Positions 37,750-46,165 of a DNA stretch of 64,000 bases are shown here, in pieces. The stretch spans positions 186,001 to 250,000 of the forward strand of contig NZ_ANAC01000011.1 in NCBI RefSeq assembly GCF_000341225.1, given 5' to 3'. The notes under the pieces were generated by a model that was not told the origin of the DNA, made no database searches, and was given only the letters and a program-made list of their open reading frames with translations. This stretch comes from Nocardiopsis alba DSM 43377 (GTDB lineage Bacteria > Actinomycetota > Actinomycetes > Streptosporangiales > Streptosporangiaceae). The stretch's first letter is position 1. Each line of letters starts with the position of its first letter. The position numbers and the translations under genes are program-made.

Positions 37750-38640
37750 TCAGATAGGAATGTCGTTGCGGCGGGTTCGGTGGAGGATATGTACGGGGAA
37801 GTAGGGGGTGTCGAGGTCGGGGTTGAAGTCGGGCACTACCTGGGCGAGGTCGTAGGCCAGGCAGGCGATTCCGAAGAGGTGGGTCGGGATGGTTCCGTAG
37901 ATGTTCTCGGCTCGTTCCTCATCGGCGGTGTAGTAGGAGTGGAAGAGGCGTAGGCCTTGTTCCATGGCCTCGTTGAACTTAGCGGTGTCCTGTTGGACAA
38001 ATCGATAGAAGGCGTTCATCACCGGAAAGACCAGTGAATCCAGAACCTCGGCCCTGCTGATGGTGGCATTCTGCGGCTGGGAAAGATCCATGGCCTGGTA
38101 GAGGTTCTCGCCCAGAGTGGGGCGATCGAGGATGAAATCTTGAACCGCTGCGATCCAGGGATAGATGTAATCGTCGTAACCTCCTCCCTCGATCTCGGAG
38201 GCCTCACGTAGGAACTCTGGAGAGATCTGGCAAAGGGAGAAGACGCGCTTTTCATCCCGGCAGGTGACGGCGAGAAAGAAGGCGGTCAACCAACCTCCGG
38301 CATCGCATGCGTTGCTGGGTGGGAGGTATTTCAGGGTGCGGGTCTTCTGGTTGATGAGGCGTTCTGTGGTCTGCCCCGGCTCCAGAGTGCACATGGCGAA
38401 GGGTGCTTCGGCGACCTGCATCCAGGTGGTCCAGGCCTCCCAAGTCGTAATCTCTGAGGCCCTGCGGTCGACGGACAGATAATTCAAGGACTCTAGGCCG
38501 ACGGCGTCCATGGCCATACCGGCCATCATTGGGCTATTTATCAGCCAAGAGACTCTTTTTTCTATCCTTTTTTCAAAGAACTCCATGTAGTCCCAGAAAT
38601 GCGGCTTTCCGGTGTCATGCTTGGGGATGTCAGAGAGCAA
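37750..38640 (-). CDS. Imm49-type immunity protein (copy 2, adjacent to toxin)
   Basis: A 296-residue protein from TTG 38640 with AGAAGGA nine bases upstream. It is homologous along its length to copy 1: RASEITTWEAWTTWMQVAEA, LTAFFLAVTCRDEKRVFSLC, YPWIAAVQDFILDRPTLGEN and HLFGIACLAYDLAQVVPDFN. Its start is 21 bases after the toxin stop, so it is the cognate immunity gene by position, translated from the same transcript. Differences cluster in the first 60 residues and in the loop before WLTAFF, where specificity may lie. Base composition is noticeably richer in A/T than the surrounding T7SS genes, like the toxin's 3' end, which points to recent transfer. Confidence 0.88.
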   Translation of the reverse strand: MLSDIPKHDTGKPHFWDYMEFFEKRIEKRVSWLINSPMMAGMAMDAVGLESLNYLSVDRRASEITTWEAWTTWMQVAEAPFAMCTLEPGQTTERLINQKTRTLKYLPPSNACDAGGWLTAFFLAVTCRDEKRVFSLCQISPEFLREASEIEGGGYDDYIYPWIAAVQDFILDRPTLGENLYQAMDLSQPQNATISRAEVLDSLVFPVMNAFYRFVQQDTAKFNEAMEQGLRLFHSYYTADEERAENIYGTIPTHLFGIACLAYDLAQVVPDFNPDLDTPYFPVHILHRTRRNDIPI

Positions 38641-38661
38641 GTTCTACAATCCTTCTAGTTG

Positions 38662-41600
38662 TTATTTTTGGTAGACGTCGTAGAGGCTGTACGCGACTCC
38701 GCCGTGTTTTCCGTCCTCTGTGGTCACGCCCTTGACCTCTGCGTAGTAGAGGTTGCCTTTGTCGAGGGCTTCGAGTAGTTTTTCTGCCAGGTGCATCTCA
38801 TTGATTTTACCTGTGGTTGAAAGATCTGCGCTCGTGTCCTTTGGGGCGTTGGGAGTGTCTCCTCTTCTGAGCATTTCTGATATTGTCGCCCGGAGGTACG
38901 GGTAGGTTCCTTGTTTGTGTCGTACGGTGTGGGGGCCTGACCCGTTTTCTTCGGTTGTTCCGGAGTTCCGGCTTTCTGTGGTTGCTTCGGTGTTTTCGCC
39001 TCTCGGTGTTTCGACTTTTCGGTGCCCCAGGGATGTGTCAATATCTCCCTTTGCTTCAGTGATAACGAATATGTCCTGGGGTTGCCAATGGATCATATCG
39101 AATTGGTAGTTTTTCCCGCCCGGGGGAGACTCGAGTCTCTCGAGAAGATTCCCTTCCTCGACCTTGGGTAGTATGATCTCTTCTTTGTTTCCCCAAGGAT
39201 TGGGGGTTTTTACTGAAACAGTAGTCTGTCCGTCGAAAATCTTCGGCGCGTAGTGATTTGCGGATACCTCGCCGTAGGTCTCTGAGGCCGAGGACATTAG
39301 GCCATTGATGGATTTTCCGTCCTCGTTCGTGCTTGTAGTTTTATTGTTGTTTTCGTGGATTGCATCGAGTCTCTTTTGTGCCAGATCATCTAGTTCGGGC
39401 TTCTTTGGATCATTTGGGTCGGCCGGGAAGAGAATCTTCTTTTCTTGAGATATGTATGTCGGATTGGGCCCTGTTGGGATTGTATCCTTGGTTCTGAAGA
39501 CTCCGTTCTCGTCCCTGTATAGCTCGGGGATCGTGTGCCCATCGATTTTGTCGTCAATGCTATGTCTGATGCCGTCCTTTCTGTAGAAAATCTCCCTGAG
39601 TTCGGTGAACTTGTTGACTCGGTCGACAAATTCATTAATGAATGCTTCTTTTGTTTTTCCGTATAGGTCCCTGATGTACTTCTCGGCCCGCTCCATCCTC
39701 TGTTGTCTTCTCTCCTCATCCCGGTCAGGGCGCCGTTCGGGCTTGTCGCCGTTGTCGGAGGAGGAGTCGTCGGTTCGCCCGCTGTCGCCCTGGTCCTGAT
39801 CCCTGACCGGGGTCGTGCCGTCGGGGCGGGTCTCCGAGTCGGACTTGTCGTTGGGCCGATCGTCGGTGTCGGTCCTGTCGTTGGGGCGGTCTTCAGCGTC
39901 GGATCGGTCGTTGGGGCGGTCCGAGGAGTTGGGGTCGTCGGGGAGCCGGCCACCCGGGACGCCGCCATTACCGTTGCCGTTGCCGGGGCCGCCGGTACCG
40001 CCACCGCCCCCGCTGCTTCCGTTGCCGCCGAGGGTGCCGCCACGGCCGGATTCTGAGCCGAGAAGGTGGTGTCCACCGCTACCGCCGGTGCGGGGGGTGT
40101 CCATGGGGGAGCCGGTGGTATCGGTGCTGGCGTTGACGTGGCCGTTGTCGCTGTGGGCGTTGACCTTGAGGCCTCCGCCCTCAGCCCCGACACCGGCTCC
40201 GACCTTCTCCTGAACCGGTGCCTCGACGCGGGCGGGCTCGCTCTCGTAGCGCTGCACCGGGGTGTCGTAGAGGCTCGACGCGTCGTCGGGGACGGTCTGC
40301 TCGGCGACCCACTTGTCCTGTTCCCGCTGGGCGCCCTCGCGGACGGAGTTGGTCGACTCCTGGTCGATGCCGTCCAGGAAGTCCTGGGTGTCCTCGAGCT
40401 GTCCGGCGGTGGGGTTCTCGGTCTCGTCGTCCTTGCGGCCGACGGGGGAGCGCCGCTCGGTGCGTTCCGTGTCGGGTGTGTTGCCCGCGGTGGTGGGGCG
40501 GGCGCCGGTCCCCTGGGTGTCGGTCTCGGAACCGCCGGGTCTGCCCGTGCCACTGCCGTCGCCGCCACCGCTGCGGGCGGTGGAGAGCCGTTCCAGGGAC
40601 TCGTTCATCCGGCCGAGCGCGGAGGTGTCGAGTTTGGCGGCGTCCACTCCGCTCAGGTCCACCGGGGTGACGGGCCCGTCGCCGTAGCGGGGTATCCGTG
40701 CCAGTTCGGCCTGACTGAGTCGGGGGGTGTCCGGGGTATCCGGGGTGTCCAGGTCCGGTGTGCGGCCGCCGCCCACGGAGCTCAGCACCTTCGAACCCCG
40801 CCAGGCCAGCAACGGAGCGCCCACGACAGCGCCCACACCGGTGGCGCTGAGGGCGACACCGGCCACGACCGAGCCGATGTTGAGCGCAGCGGTGCCGATG
40901 GTGTACCAGGGCCGCTCGCCCCATTCCTCCCACGGCACCATCGCGTGCGCGGCGTCCCGCCAGGAGTCCTTCATCGTGGAACCGGACCAGCCCCAGCCCT
41001 CCTCGTCGCGGCTGAAACCGGCCATGGCGGCCGCTCCGTAGAAGGCGTCCCCCCAGTATTCGGCGAGGTTGTCCCCCCAACTGGCGCCGAACCAGCCGTT
41101 GGTGGCGCTGTGGATACCGATCGCGCCGCCCGCGTCCTCGGCTATACCGACGAAGAAGTCGCCGACGGCGTCGCCGGCGTCGTTGTACCAGGCGTGGTCG
41201 GTGTCCTGCGGGCTCCCCCACTCCGGGGGCAGATCGACCGCCCCGTCGAACCCGTACGCGAATTGGCCTTCCGCGGGTGGGGTCCCGTCTGTCGAACCGG
41301 CGACGAACTCGGTGCCGCCGAACTGCGAGGTGATGGCGTTGGCACAGTCGCGGGCGGCCTCTTCATAAGCGAGGACCAGCGCGTCTCGACGTTCCAAGAG
41401 TTCATTGTGCTTGACGACGTCGGGGCTCTCCTCCTTCCAGAACCAGAACCCGCTGCCGTCGCGCCAGCCCTCCTTCTCCCCGTAATCGATACTGCTCAGG
41501 AACTCGCGGGCCTCGGTCCGCAGGGCGTACCAGTCCTGTTTGATCTCGGCGACGCGTTCGGCGAACGCGCTGAGCGCGTCGCCCGTGGTGGAGAGGGCGG

Positions 41601-41826
41601 TGGAGACCTCTTCGGCGTCACCGGTGAGCGGGCTGAGGACGGTGAGCAGGTCGGCACTCTCGGGCGCGGAGTAGCAGCTTTCGAGACCGCTCCACGAGCT
41701 GGTGATGTCCCCGACCACGGTGGTGAGCTCATCGCCCTGGCGCGTGAGCCTGCCCGCAACGTAGTCGAGTGAATGGGTGAGGGTCTCGGGGATGGGGAAG
41801 GAGTTCGGATCGATCAGATTCGACAA
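38662..41826 (-). CDS. T7SS polymorphic toxin with C-terminal PD-(D/E)XK-like nuclease domain
   Basis: A 1054-residue protein from TTG 41826 (an upstream in-frame stop excludes a longer start). Residues 1-165 form a helical WXG-like N-terminus (ETLTHSLDYVAGRLTRQG; SSWSGLESCYSAPESADLL). Residues ~230-345 contain a hydrophobic Gly/Ala region (LNIGSVVAGVALSATGVGAV). Residues ~350-700 are disordered and polar, rich in Gly and Asp-Arg-Pro repeats. From ~700 a charged helical region leads to the toxin domain (~905-1054): FDMIHWQPQDIFVITEAKG gives Asp910, Glu924 and Lys926, with LGHRK and HKQGTYPYL downstream, the layout of REase-type toxin domains. It should cut nucleic acid in rival cells after export by EccC. 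Two immunity genes follow, and two small helical proteins precede. Confidence 0.88.
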   Translation of the reverse strand: MSNLIDPNSFPIPETLTHSLDYVAGRLTRQGDELTTVVGDITSSWSGLESCYSAPESADLLTVLSPLTGDAEEVSTALSTTGDALSAFAERVAEIKQDWYALRTEAREFLSSIDYGEKEGWRDGSGFWFWKEESPDVVKHNELLERRDALVLAYEEAARDCANAITSQFGGTEFVAGSTDGTPPAEGQFAYGFDGAVDLPPEWGSPQDTDHAWYNDAGDAVGDFFVGIAEDAGGAIGIHSATNGWFGASWGDNLAEYWGDAFYGAAAMAGFSRDEEGWGWSGSTMKDSWRDAAHAMVPWEEWGERPWYTIGTAALNIGSVVAGVALSATGVGAVVGAPLLAWRGSKVLSSVGGGRTPDLDTPDTPDTPRLSQAELARIPRYGDGPVTPVDLSGVDAAKLDTSALGRMNESLERLSTARSGGGDGSGTGRPGGSETDTQGTGARPTTAGNTPDTERTERRSPVGRKDDETENPTAGQLEDTQDFLDGIDQESTNSVREGAQREQDKWVAEQTVPDDASSLYDTPVQRYESEPARVEAPVQEKVGAGVGAEGGGLKVNAHSDNGHVNASTDTTGSPMDTPRTGGSGGHHLLGSESGRGGTLGGNGSSGGGGGTGGPGNGNGNGGVPGGRLPDDPNSSDRPNDRSDAEDRPNDRTDTDDRPNDKSDSETRPDGTTPVRDQDQGDSGRTDDSSSDNGDKPERRPDRDEERRQQRMERAEKYIRDLYGKTKEAFINEFVDRVNKFTELREIFYRKDGIRHSIDDKIDGHTIPELYRDENGVFRTKDTIPTGPNPTYISQEKKILFPADPNDPKKPELDDLAQKRLDAIHENNNKTTSTNEDGKSINGLMSSASETYGEVSANHYAPKIFDGQTTVSVKTPNPWGNKEEIILPKVEEGNLLERLESPPGGKNYQFDMIHWQPQDIFVITEAKGDIDTSLGHRKVETPRGENTEATTESRNSGTTEENGSGPHTVRHKQGTYPYLRATISEMLRRGDTPNAPKDTSADLSTTGKINEMHLAEKLLEALDKGNLYYAEVKGVTTEDGKHGGVAYSLYDVYQK

Positions 41827-41961
41827 GGGGGGTCACCATCATCTGTCAAAGGAGGACCATGGGGTTTCCAGAGTGGGGACCGGCTGACGGGGCGGAGCAG
41901 CCGGTCCCGAGAGGGAGGGGTTCGTGTCGGGGTGAGATCGGCCGGAGCGGAACGGAGCCGG

Positions 41962-42303
41962 CTAGGGCTCGGGGTCGGGGATCACACCCGCGTTCCTCTG
42001 TGCTTCCTCGGCGTTCTCCAGATCGCCCTCGATGTAATGGATGGTGGCCTGGGTGGCACCGGAGATGGCGGACGTGGTCAGTGACGCCATGCCGCCCAGG
42101 ACTCCGAAGTAGTGTCCGGCGAACTCCATCAGGGCCATGTTGACGGCGTCGTCCTTGGAGTACTCGCCGGCTTGTTCGAGGCTGTCCTGGAGCTCGTCGA
42201 AGATACCGACGAAGCCCTCTCCACTGCCCTCTTCGCCGAAGTGGCCGGCGACGGTCTCCAGGACGACGCCCACGGCCTCGGTATCAAGGTTCCACTTGGA
42301 CAT
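41962..42303 (-). CDS. Small WXG100-like/DUF6507-like helical protein
   Basis: A 113-residue protein, ATG 42303 with GAGGAGA upstream. It begins MSKWNLDTEAVGVVLETVAG and is predicted to form two long helices (FVGIFDELQDSLEQAGEYSK; DAVNMALMEFAGHYFGVLGG). The final part is TSAISGATQATIHYIEGDLE with a C-terminal acidic tail. Size and helical-hairpin layout match Esx-like or DUF6507 proteins of streptomycetes. Its place directly upstream of the toxin is that of the Lap/Esx-like partners needed to export LXG toxins. Partner or co-substrate of the toxin is the best guess. Confidence 0.8.
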   Translation of the reverse strand: MSKWNLDTEAVGVVLETVAGHFGEEGSGEGFVGIFDELQDSLEQAGEYSKDDAVNMALMEFAGHYFGVLGGMASLTTSAISGATQATIHYIEGDLENAEEAQRNAGVIPDPEP

Positions 42304-42335
42304 GGAACGTCTCCTCTCGTGTTCGTGGCGGTGCC

Positions 42336-42605
42336 TCAGTCATCGCGGCGTGAGAAGGCTTCGGGGCGGAAGCCGGTCGGTAACACAGAGGGGGTGGATG
42401 CCGAAGGTGTGTGCTCTGGATCGGATGAGGCGATGGACTCCCACATCCGGTCGAGGGTGACGCGGAGGGCCTCGGACTCCGCGCGCACACGCCCGCGGGC
42501 CCGCTCCGCGACGACCCTCACCGGGGGGAGGCCCGGCTCGTGCTCGGTGGGTTCGTCGGATGAGGAGGGCGTCGGTTCTGGGAGATCGATCAACTCGAAC
42601 TTCAC
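42336..42605 (-). CDS. Small helical protein, first gene of the toxin operon
   Basis: An 89-residue protein from GTG 42605 (MKFELIDLPEPTPSSSDEPT), with GAGAGA upstream. A polar Pro/Ser/Glu-rich start is followed by one amphipathic helix (VVAERARGRVRAESEALRVT; LDRMWESIASS) and a disordered tail. It is 32 bases upstream of the WXG100-like gene and has coding-type GC bias. No family is recognised. By position and size it may be a second adaptor for the toxin. Confidence 0.65.
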   Translation of the reverse strand: MKFELIDLPEPTPSSSDEPTEHEPGLPPVRVVAERARGRVRAESEALRVTLDRMWESIASSDPEHTPSASTPSVLPTGFRPEAFSRRDD

Positions 42606-43068
42606 GATGTTCTCTCAGACGTGTGACAGGCCGGATCGGTTCTCGTTCCTCCCTCGTCCTCGAGGGGCATCCGGGCGGAGCGGGAGGAAGGTTCGTCGCC
42701 GATGTTGGCACAACCAGGAAAGACGGGAGAAGCCGGTACGAGGGGGGAGTTTTCAAAACCCGCTCTTACCTGCGCGAATAGGGGAGAGGTGGCGTGCATC
42801 TCGCTCCGCCTTTCTTCGTTCGTCTCAGGAGTCGCCGGATGTCTCTTCGGTGATCACCGGCCTCGTCCGGCCTCCCGTGTTACGGGGCCGGCCCGTCTCC
42901 TTTTCCGTCACCCTCCACTTGTAGGATGCGGTTTCTCCCTCTCTGGGGCATCGTGTTTCTTGTACGGCTTTGTTGTTCTTCCGAACCGTCGGTGCTTCGC
43001 GCGCGTCATCCCTGGTACGGGAGGCGACGGCCTCGCGAAGACCCCCCGAAGAAAGAACAGGTGAACGG
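42606..43068. other. Divergent control region between the toxin operon and the esx operon
   Basis: 463 bases with mixed composition and no convincing gene; a few open frames run across it without ribosome sites. It must carry the promoter for the toxin operon (minus) and for the esx-eccD operon (plus). A -10-like TAGGAT is at 42922-42927 on the plus strand, but its -35 is unclear. Confidence 0.5.
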
Positions 43069-43398
43069 ATGTCACGCTGGGAAGTCGGCGACGCGACGCT
43101 GACCACTCTCGGACAGAACACCGCGGGCTCGGGTGACGAACTCAGCTCGCTCGTCCAGCAACTCGTCCAGGCCGCCGAGCCGCTCGCCGGCAAGTTCGAC
43201 GGCGCGGGCAAGGCCGCCTTCGACTCCTTCAAGGCGCGGGCCGACGGCATCGCGTCCGACCTGCGCGCGGGCCTCGGTTCCATCCAGGTCGGCCAGGAGG
43301 GCATGAACGCGGCCTTCGTCGGCGGTGCCGACACCATGGCCGACGACGCCAACGCCAACATGGGCGCGGCCAACTTCGACGGCGCCAAGTTCCGCTGA
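43069..43398 (+). CDS. WXG100-family (Esx-like) protein
   Basis: A 109-residue protein, ATG 43069 with AGGTGA upstream. It forms a helix-turn-helix hairpin: LSSLVQQLVQAAEPLAGKFD, then the turn FDGAGKAAFDSFKARADGIA, where FDG stands in place of WXG. The C-terminus (DDANANMGAANFDGAKFR) lacks a clear YxxxD/E motif. WXG100 proteins are exported as dimers by EccC systems. It is followed 25 bases later by a second member of similar size, the usual heterodimer arrangement, and then by the TNT-like membrane protein and eccD. Confidence 0.93.
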   Translation: MSRWEVGDATLTTLGQNTAGSGDELSSLVQQLVQAAEPLAGKFDGAGKAAFDSFKARADGIASDLRAGLGSIQVGQEGMNAAFVGGADTMADDANANMGAANFDGAKFR

Positions 43399-43423
43399 TC
43401 CTCACCCCCACAGGAGAGACCAG

Positions 43424-43717
43424 ATGAAGAACGCCTACGATCTCGGCGCCTCCCAGGAGGCCCAGGGCAACATCAACACCATCATGAACCGACTCGAAGG
43501 CATCATCGGCGAGCGCGACACCGACGTGAGCACCGCGATGTCCGAGTTCGAGGCCACCGGGGTCTCCGAGGAGTACAGCGAGAAGGAACTCAAGTGGCAC
43601 AACGCGGCCAACGAGGTCCGGGAGATCATCCGCCTCGTCCGCGAGACCCTGGAGACCAACGACTCCACCGCCCAGGAGACACTGAGCCGGGCCAACAGCG
43701 CGGTCCAGAGCATCTGA
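43424..43717 (+). CDS. Second Esx-like helical protein
   Basis: A 97-residue protein, ATG 43424 with CAGGAGAG upstream. Two helices are separated by a turn: NINTIMNRLEGIIGERDTDV and NEVREIIRLVRETLETNDST, with EFEATGVSEEYSEKELKWHN between them. The only Trp lies in KWHNAANEV. It has no Cys, signal peptide or membrane part. It is the likely dimer partner of the upstream WXG100-like protein, in the manner of EsxA/EsxB. Confidence 0.88.
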   Translation: MKNAYDLGASQEAQGNINTIMNRLEGIIGERDTDVSTAMSEFEATGVSEEYSEKELKWHNAANEVREIIRLVRETLETNDSTAQETLSRANSAVQSI

Positions 43718-43766
43718 CCCCCGCCCCCTAAGGGCATTCAGCGACGAGAGGTAGCGAGGAGCACGG

Positions 43767-44744
43767 GTGGCACGCGACTACGACAGTCAGTTGCTCGAGT
43801 CCGTCGCCGTACGCCGACAACGCCTGCGCGAGGCCGTGCTCTTCGGAGGCGGACGCACGCGGCGGCGCCTGGACGAGAACATCGCCAAGGTGATCGGCAG
43901 CGTCTGCCTGGCCGCGGTGGTCTGCGGAGGATCGGTCGGCTGGTCCTTCATCGACCACCGGCTCGGCACGCAACGCGTCGAGCAGGAGCAGGCCGCCTCC
44001 GGCCCGGCCACCCGTGCCCTTCCGCCCACCCCGGGGAACTGGGTCGGCAGCGAGGTCACCTTCGACCAACTGCGCGCCGAACTCGACGAGGCCGGGGTGG
44101 CGCCGAGCCTCTACGTGCTCCCCGGAGACCCGCGCCCCGACCCCGGCACGGTGGACAGCTACTACCTGATCACCGAGGACTCCGAGGGCTACCTCTCGGT
44201 GTCCGTCATGGACCACGACCAGGGCCGCCCCGGAGCGGAGTTCCGTACCGAGGACGAGACGGCGCGCTGGCTCCACCAGGAGCTGGCCACGGTCGAGGCC
44301 GACCCCGCGCCCCTCACCTCCGCGCAGGAGACGGAGGCCGCCGCGGCGAGCACCGCGCTGGCCGACAAGGTCCGCGACGAGCTGGAGCAGCGTAGCGGCG
44401 GTTCCTACCTGCACACCCTCGAACCCGGGGACCTGGTGGACGCCTTCGGTCAGGAGAGCGGACGTCACCTCGGCCCGGACGGCACGCCCTTCGCTGAGCG
44501 CGGCCTTCCCGAGCACGCGCGGGCCGACCCCGACGGCGAACCCCTCTACCACCGCTACCGGGTGATCCACCCCTTCCAGGTGACCGCCACGACGGCGCCC
44601 GCCGAGGGCGACCTGCCCGGGGGCGGCATCCGTTTCACCCTCGACACCGCCGGCTTCGGCGAGACCCCGCCGGCGCCGACCCTGCGCTGGCTCATCGGGA
44701 ACGGCTACGTCGAACGCGTCGCCGTCACCGAAGTGCCCGATTGA
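43767..44744 (+). CDS. Membrane protein with C-terminal TNT-like (NAD glycohydrolase fold) domain
   Basis: A 325-residue protein from GTG 43767 with GCGAGGAG upstream. The N-terminus (VAVRRQRLREAVLFGGGRTR) then one helix (VIGSVCLAAVVCGGSVGW) resembles the EccB start: a cytoplasmic basic region and single anchor. Residues ~85-215 are an uncharacterised alpha/beta region. Residues ~225-325 match the TNT/DUF4237 pattern: LVDAFGQESGRHLGPDGTPF, ERGLPEHAR, YHRYRVIHPF, DLPGGGIRFTL and LRWLIGNGYVERV. In the TNT toxin of M. tuberculosis CpnT this fold hydrolyses NAD. Here Arg-Phe follows GGGI where toxins I recall have a Gln, so activity is doubtful. It may be a structural EccB substitute or a true effector. 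It is co-directional with the esx pair and eccD. Confidence 0.8.
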   Translation: MARDYDSQLLESVAVRRQRLREAVLFGGGRTRRRLDENIAKVIGSVCLAAVVCGGSVGWSFIDHRLGTQRVEQEQAASGPATRALPPTPGNWVGSEVTFDQLRAELDEAGVAPSLYVLPGDPRPDPGTVDSYYLITEDSEGYLSVSVMDHDQGRPGAEFRTEDETARWLHQELATVEADPAPLTSAQETEAAAASTALADKVRDELEQRSGGSYLHTLEPGDLVDAFGQESGRHLGPDGTPFAERGLPEHARADPDGEPLYHRYRVIHPFQVTATTAPAEGDLPGGGIRFTLDTAGFGETPPAPTLRWLIGNGYVERVAVTEVPD

Positions 44745-44828
44745 CCTCGGCCCGGGGCGGCGCGGTCGGACCGCCCCGGAGCCGCGACCCCCGACACGAC
44801 CATGACGATCCCGCAGGATAGGAGGACC

Positions 44829-46154
44829 ATGACCGCTTGGAGCCGCGTGACGCTCGTGGGCGAGGAGCGCAGGGTCGACGCGGTTCTGCCCGCCGACGAG
44901 CCTGTGGGCGCCCTCATGCCCGAGGTACTCGAACTCTTGGGCGACCCGGTGGAGAACCCGGCCCGGTCGCGCCACCTGGTCACCACATCGGGGACCGCCC
45001 TGGTGGGGGAGACCACCCTCGCCGAGCGGGAGGTGGCCGACGGCGCGGTGCTGCGGCTGGTGCGGGCCGAGGACCCGGTCCCCGCCCCGGTCGTGCACGA
45101 AGTGCCCGAAGCGGTCTCCCAGGCCATCGACGACCACAGCGGGCGATGGACCCCGTCGGCGGCCCGTTGGACCGCCACCGCCGCGTTGGTGGCGTTGGCG
45201 GTCCTCGGCGCCTGGCTCGGTCATCTGCACTCTCCCTCCACCGGAGGGATGACCGGCCTCGCTGTGGTCGCGGCCCTGCTCCTGGTCGCGGGCGCGGCCC
45301 TGGGCGCCTTCTGGCGGGAACCGCTGGGCACGGCGCTGTCCATGGCGGGCGCGGCGGTCGGTGTACTCACCCTGTGGCTCGCCTGCGACCTCTTCGGCTG
45401 GCCGGAGTGGGCGCGCTGGGGCGGATCGGTCGCCCTGGTCGCCGGCCTGGTCCTGATGCTCGGGCTCACCTCCGGCCTGGGCCGGGGCGGTCTGATCGGC
45501 GGTGGGACCGGGCTCGCCCTGGCCGTGGTCTGGTCGGGCGCGGCCGCCTTCGGCCTTCCGGCCCATCAGGTCGCCGCCGTCATGACGGTGGCCTGCGTGG
45601 TGCTGCTGAGCACGATCCTGAGGCTGGCCCTGATGTTCTCGGGCCTGGCGGTCTTCGACGATCGGCGTAACGCGGGCGAGGACGTGGCCAGGGGAGACGT
45701 GCTCTCCTCCGTGGCCGACGCGCACCGCAGTCTCGTGATCGCCACAGTGGCCGTGGCGGCGGCGGCCGTCACCGCCGGCGTCGGGCTGGCCTCGCAGCTC
45801 GACCCGTGGACCGCGGGGCTGGCGGTGGCTCTGGCCGTGGTCGTGGCCAGCCGCTCCCGGCTCTTCCCGCTGACCGTGCAGAAGGCCGTGCTCGTCGTGG
45901 CGAGCCTGGTGGTGGCGGGAGCCTTCCTCCTGGCCCTGACCCAGACGTACGCGTGGGGGATCTGGCCCGCCCTCGGGACGGTCGCCGCGGTCGCGGCGAT
46001 CCCCGCCGTGGTGCTGTCGGTCGAACAGCCCGAACACGTGCGGGCTCGCCTGCGCGGGATCACCAGCAGATGCGAGGCGGTCGCCGTCATCGTGCTGGTG
46101 CCGTTGGCGGTGGGGGCCTTCGGGACCTACCAGCGTCTCCTCGAGACGTTCTGA
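44829..46154 (+). CDS. eccD: Type VII secretion membrane channel component EccD
   Basis: A 441-residue protein. ATG 44829 directly follows GGATAGGAGG; an in-frame ATG at 44802 lacks a site. Residues 1-90 form a ubiquitin-like YukD domain (TAWSRVTLVGEERRVDAVLP; LMPEVLELLG; GAVLRLVRAED). About eleven membrane helices follow (e.g. WTATAALVALAVLGAWLG; LAVVAALLLVAGAALGAF-like; LALMFSGLAVFDD loop; IPAVVLSVEQPEH). EccD lines the core of the T7SS membrane complex. Typical EccD is 450-500 residues, so this is complete. It is followed 11 bases later by the MinD-like gene in the same operon. Confidence 0.94.
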   Translation: MTAWSRVTLVGEERRVDAVLPADEPVGALMPEVLELLGDPVENPARSRHLVTTSGTALVGETTLAEREVADGAVLRLVRAEDPVPAPVVHEVPEAVSQAIDDHSGRWTPSAARWTATAALVALAVLGAWLGHLHSPSTGGMTGLAVVAALLLVAGAALGAFWREPLGTALSMAGAAVGVLTLWLACDLFGWPEWARWGGSVALVAGLVLMLGLTSGLGRGGLIGGGTGLALAVVWSGAAAFGLPAHQVAAVMTVACVVLLSTILRLALMFSGLAVFDDRRNAGEDVARGDVLSSVADAHRSLVIATVAVAAAAVTAGVGLASQLDPWTAGLAVALAVVVASRSRLFPLTVQKAVLVVASLVVAGAFLLALTQTYAWGIWPALGTVAAVAAIPAVVLSVEQPEHVRARLRGITSRCEAVAVIVLVPLAVGAFGTYQRLLETF

Positions 46155-46165
46155 GCGGGGGAACG

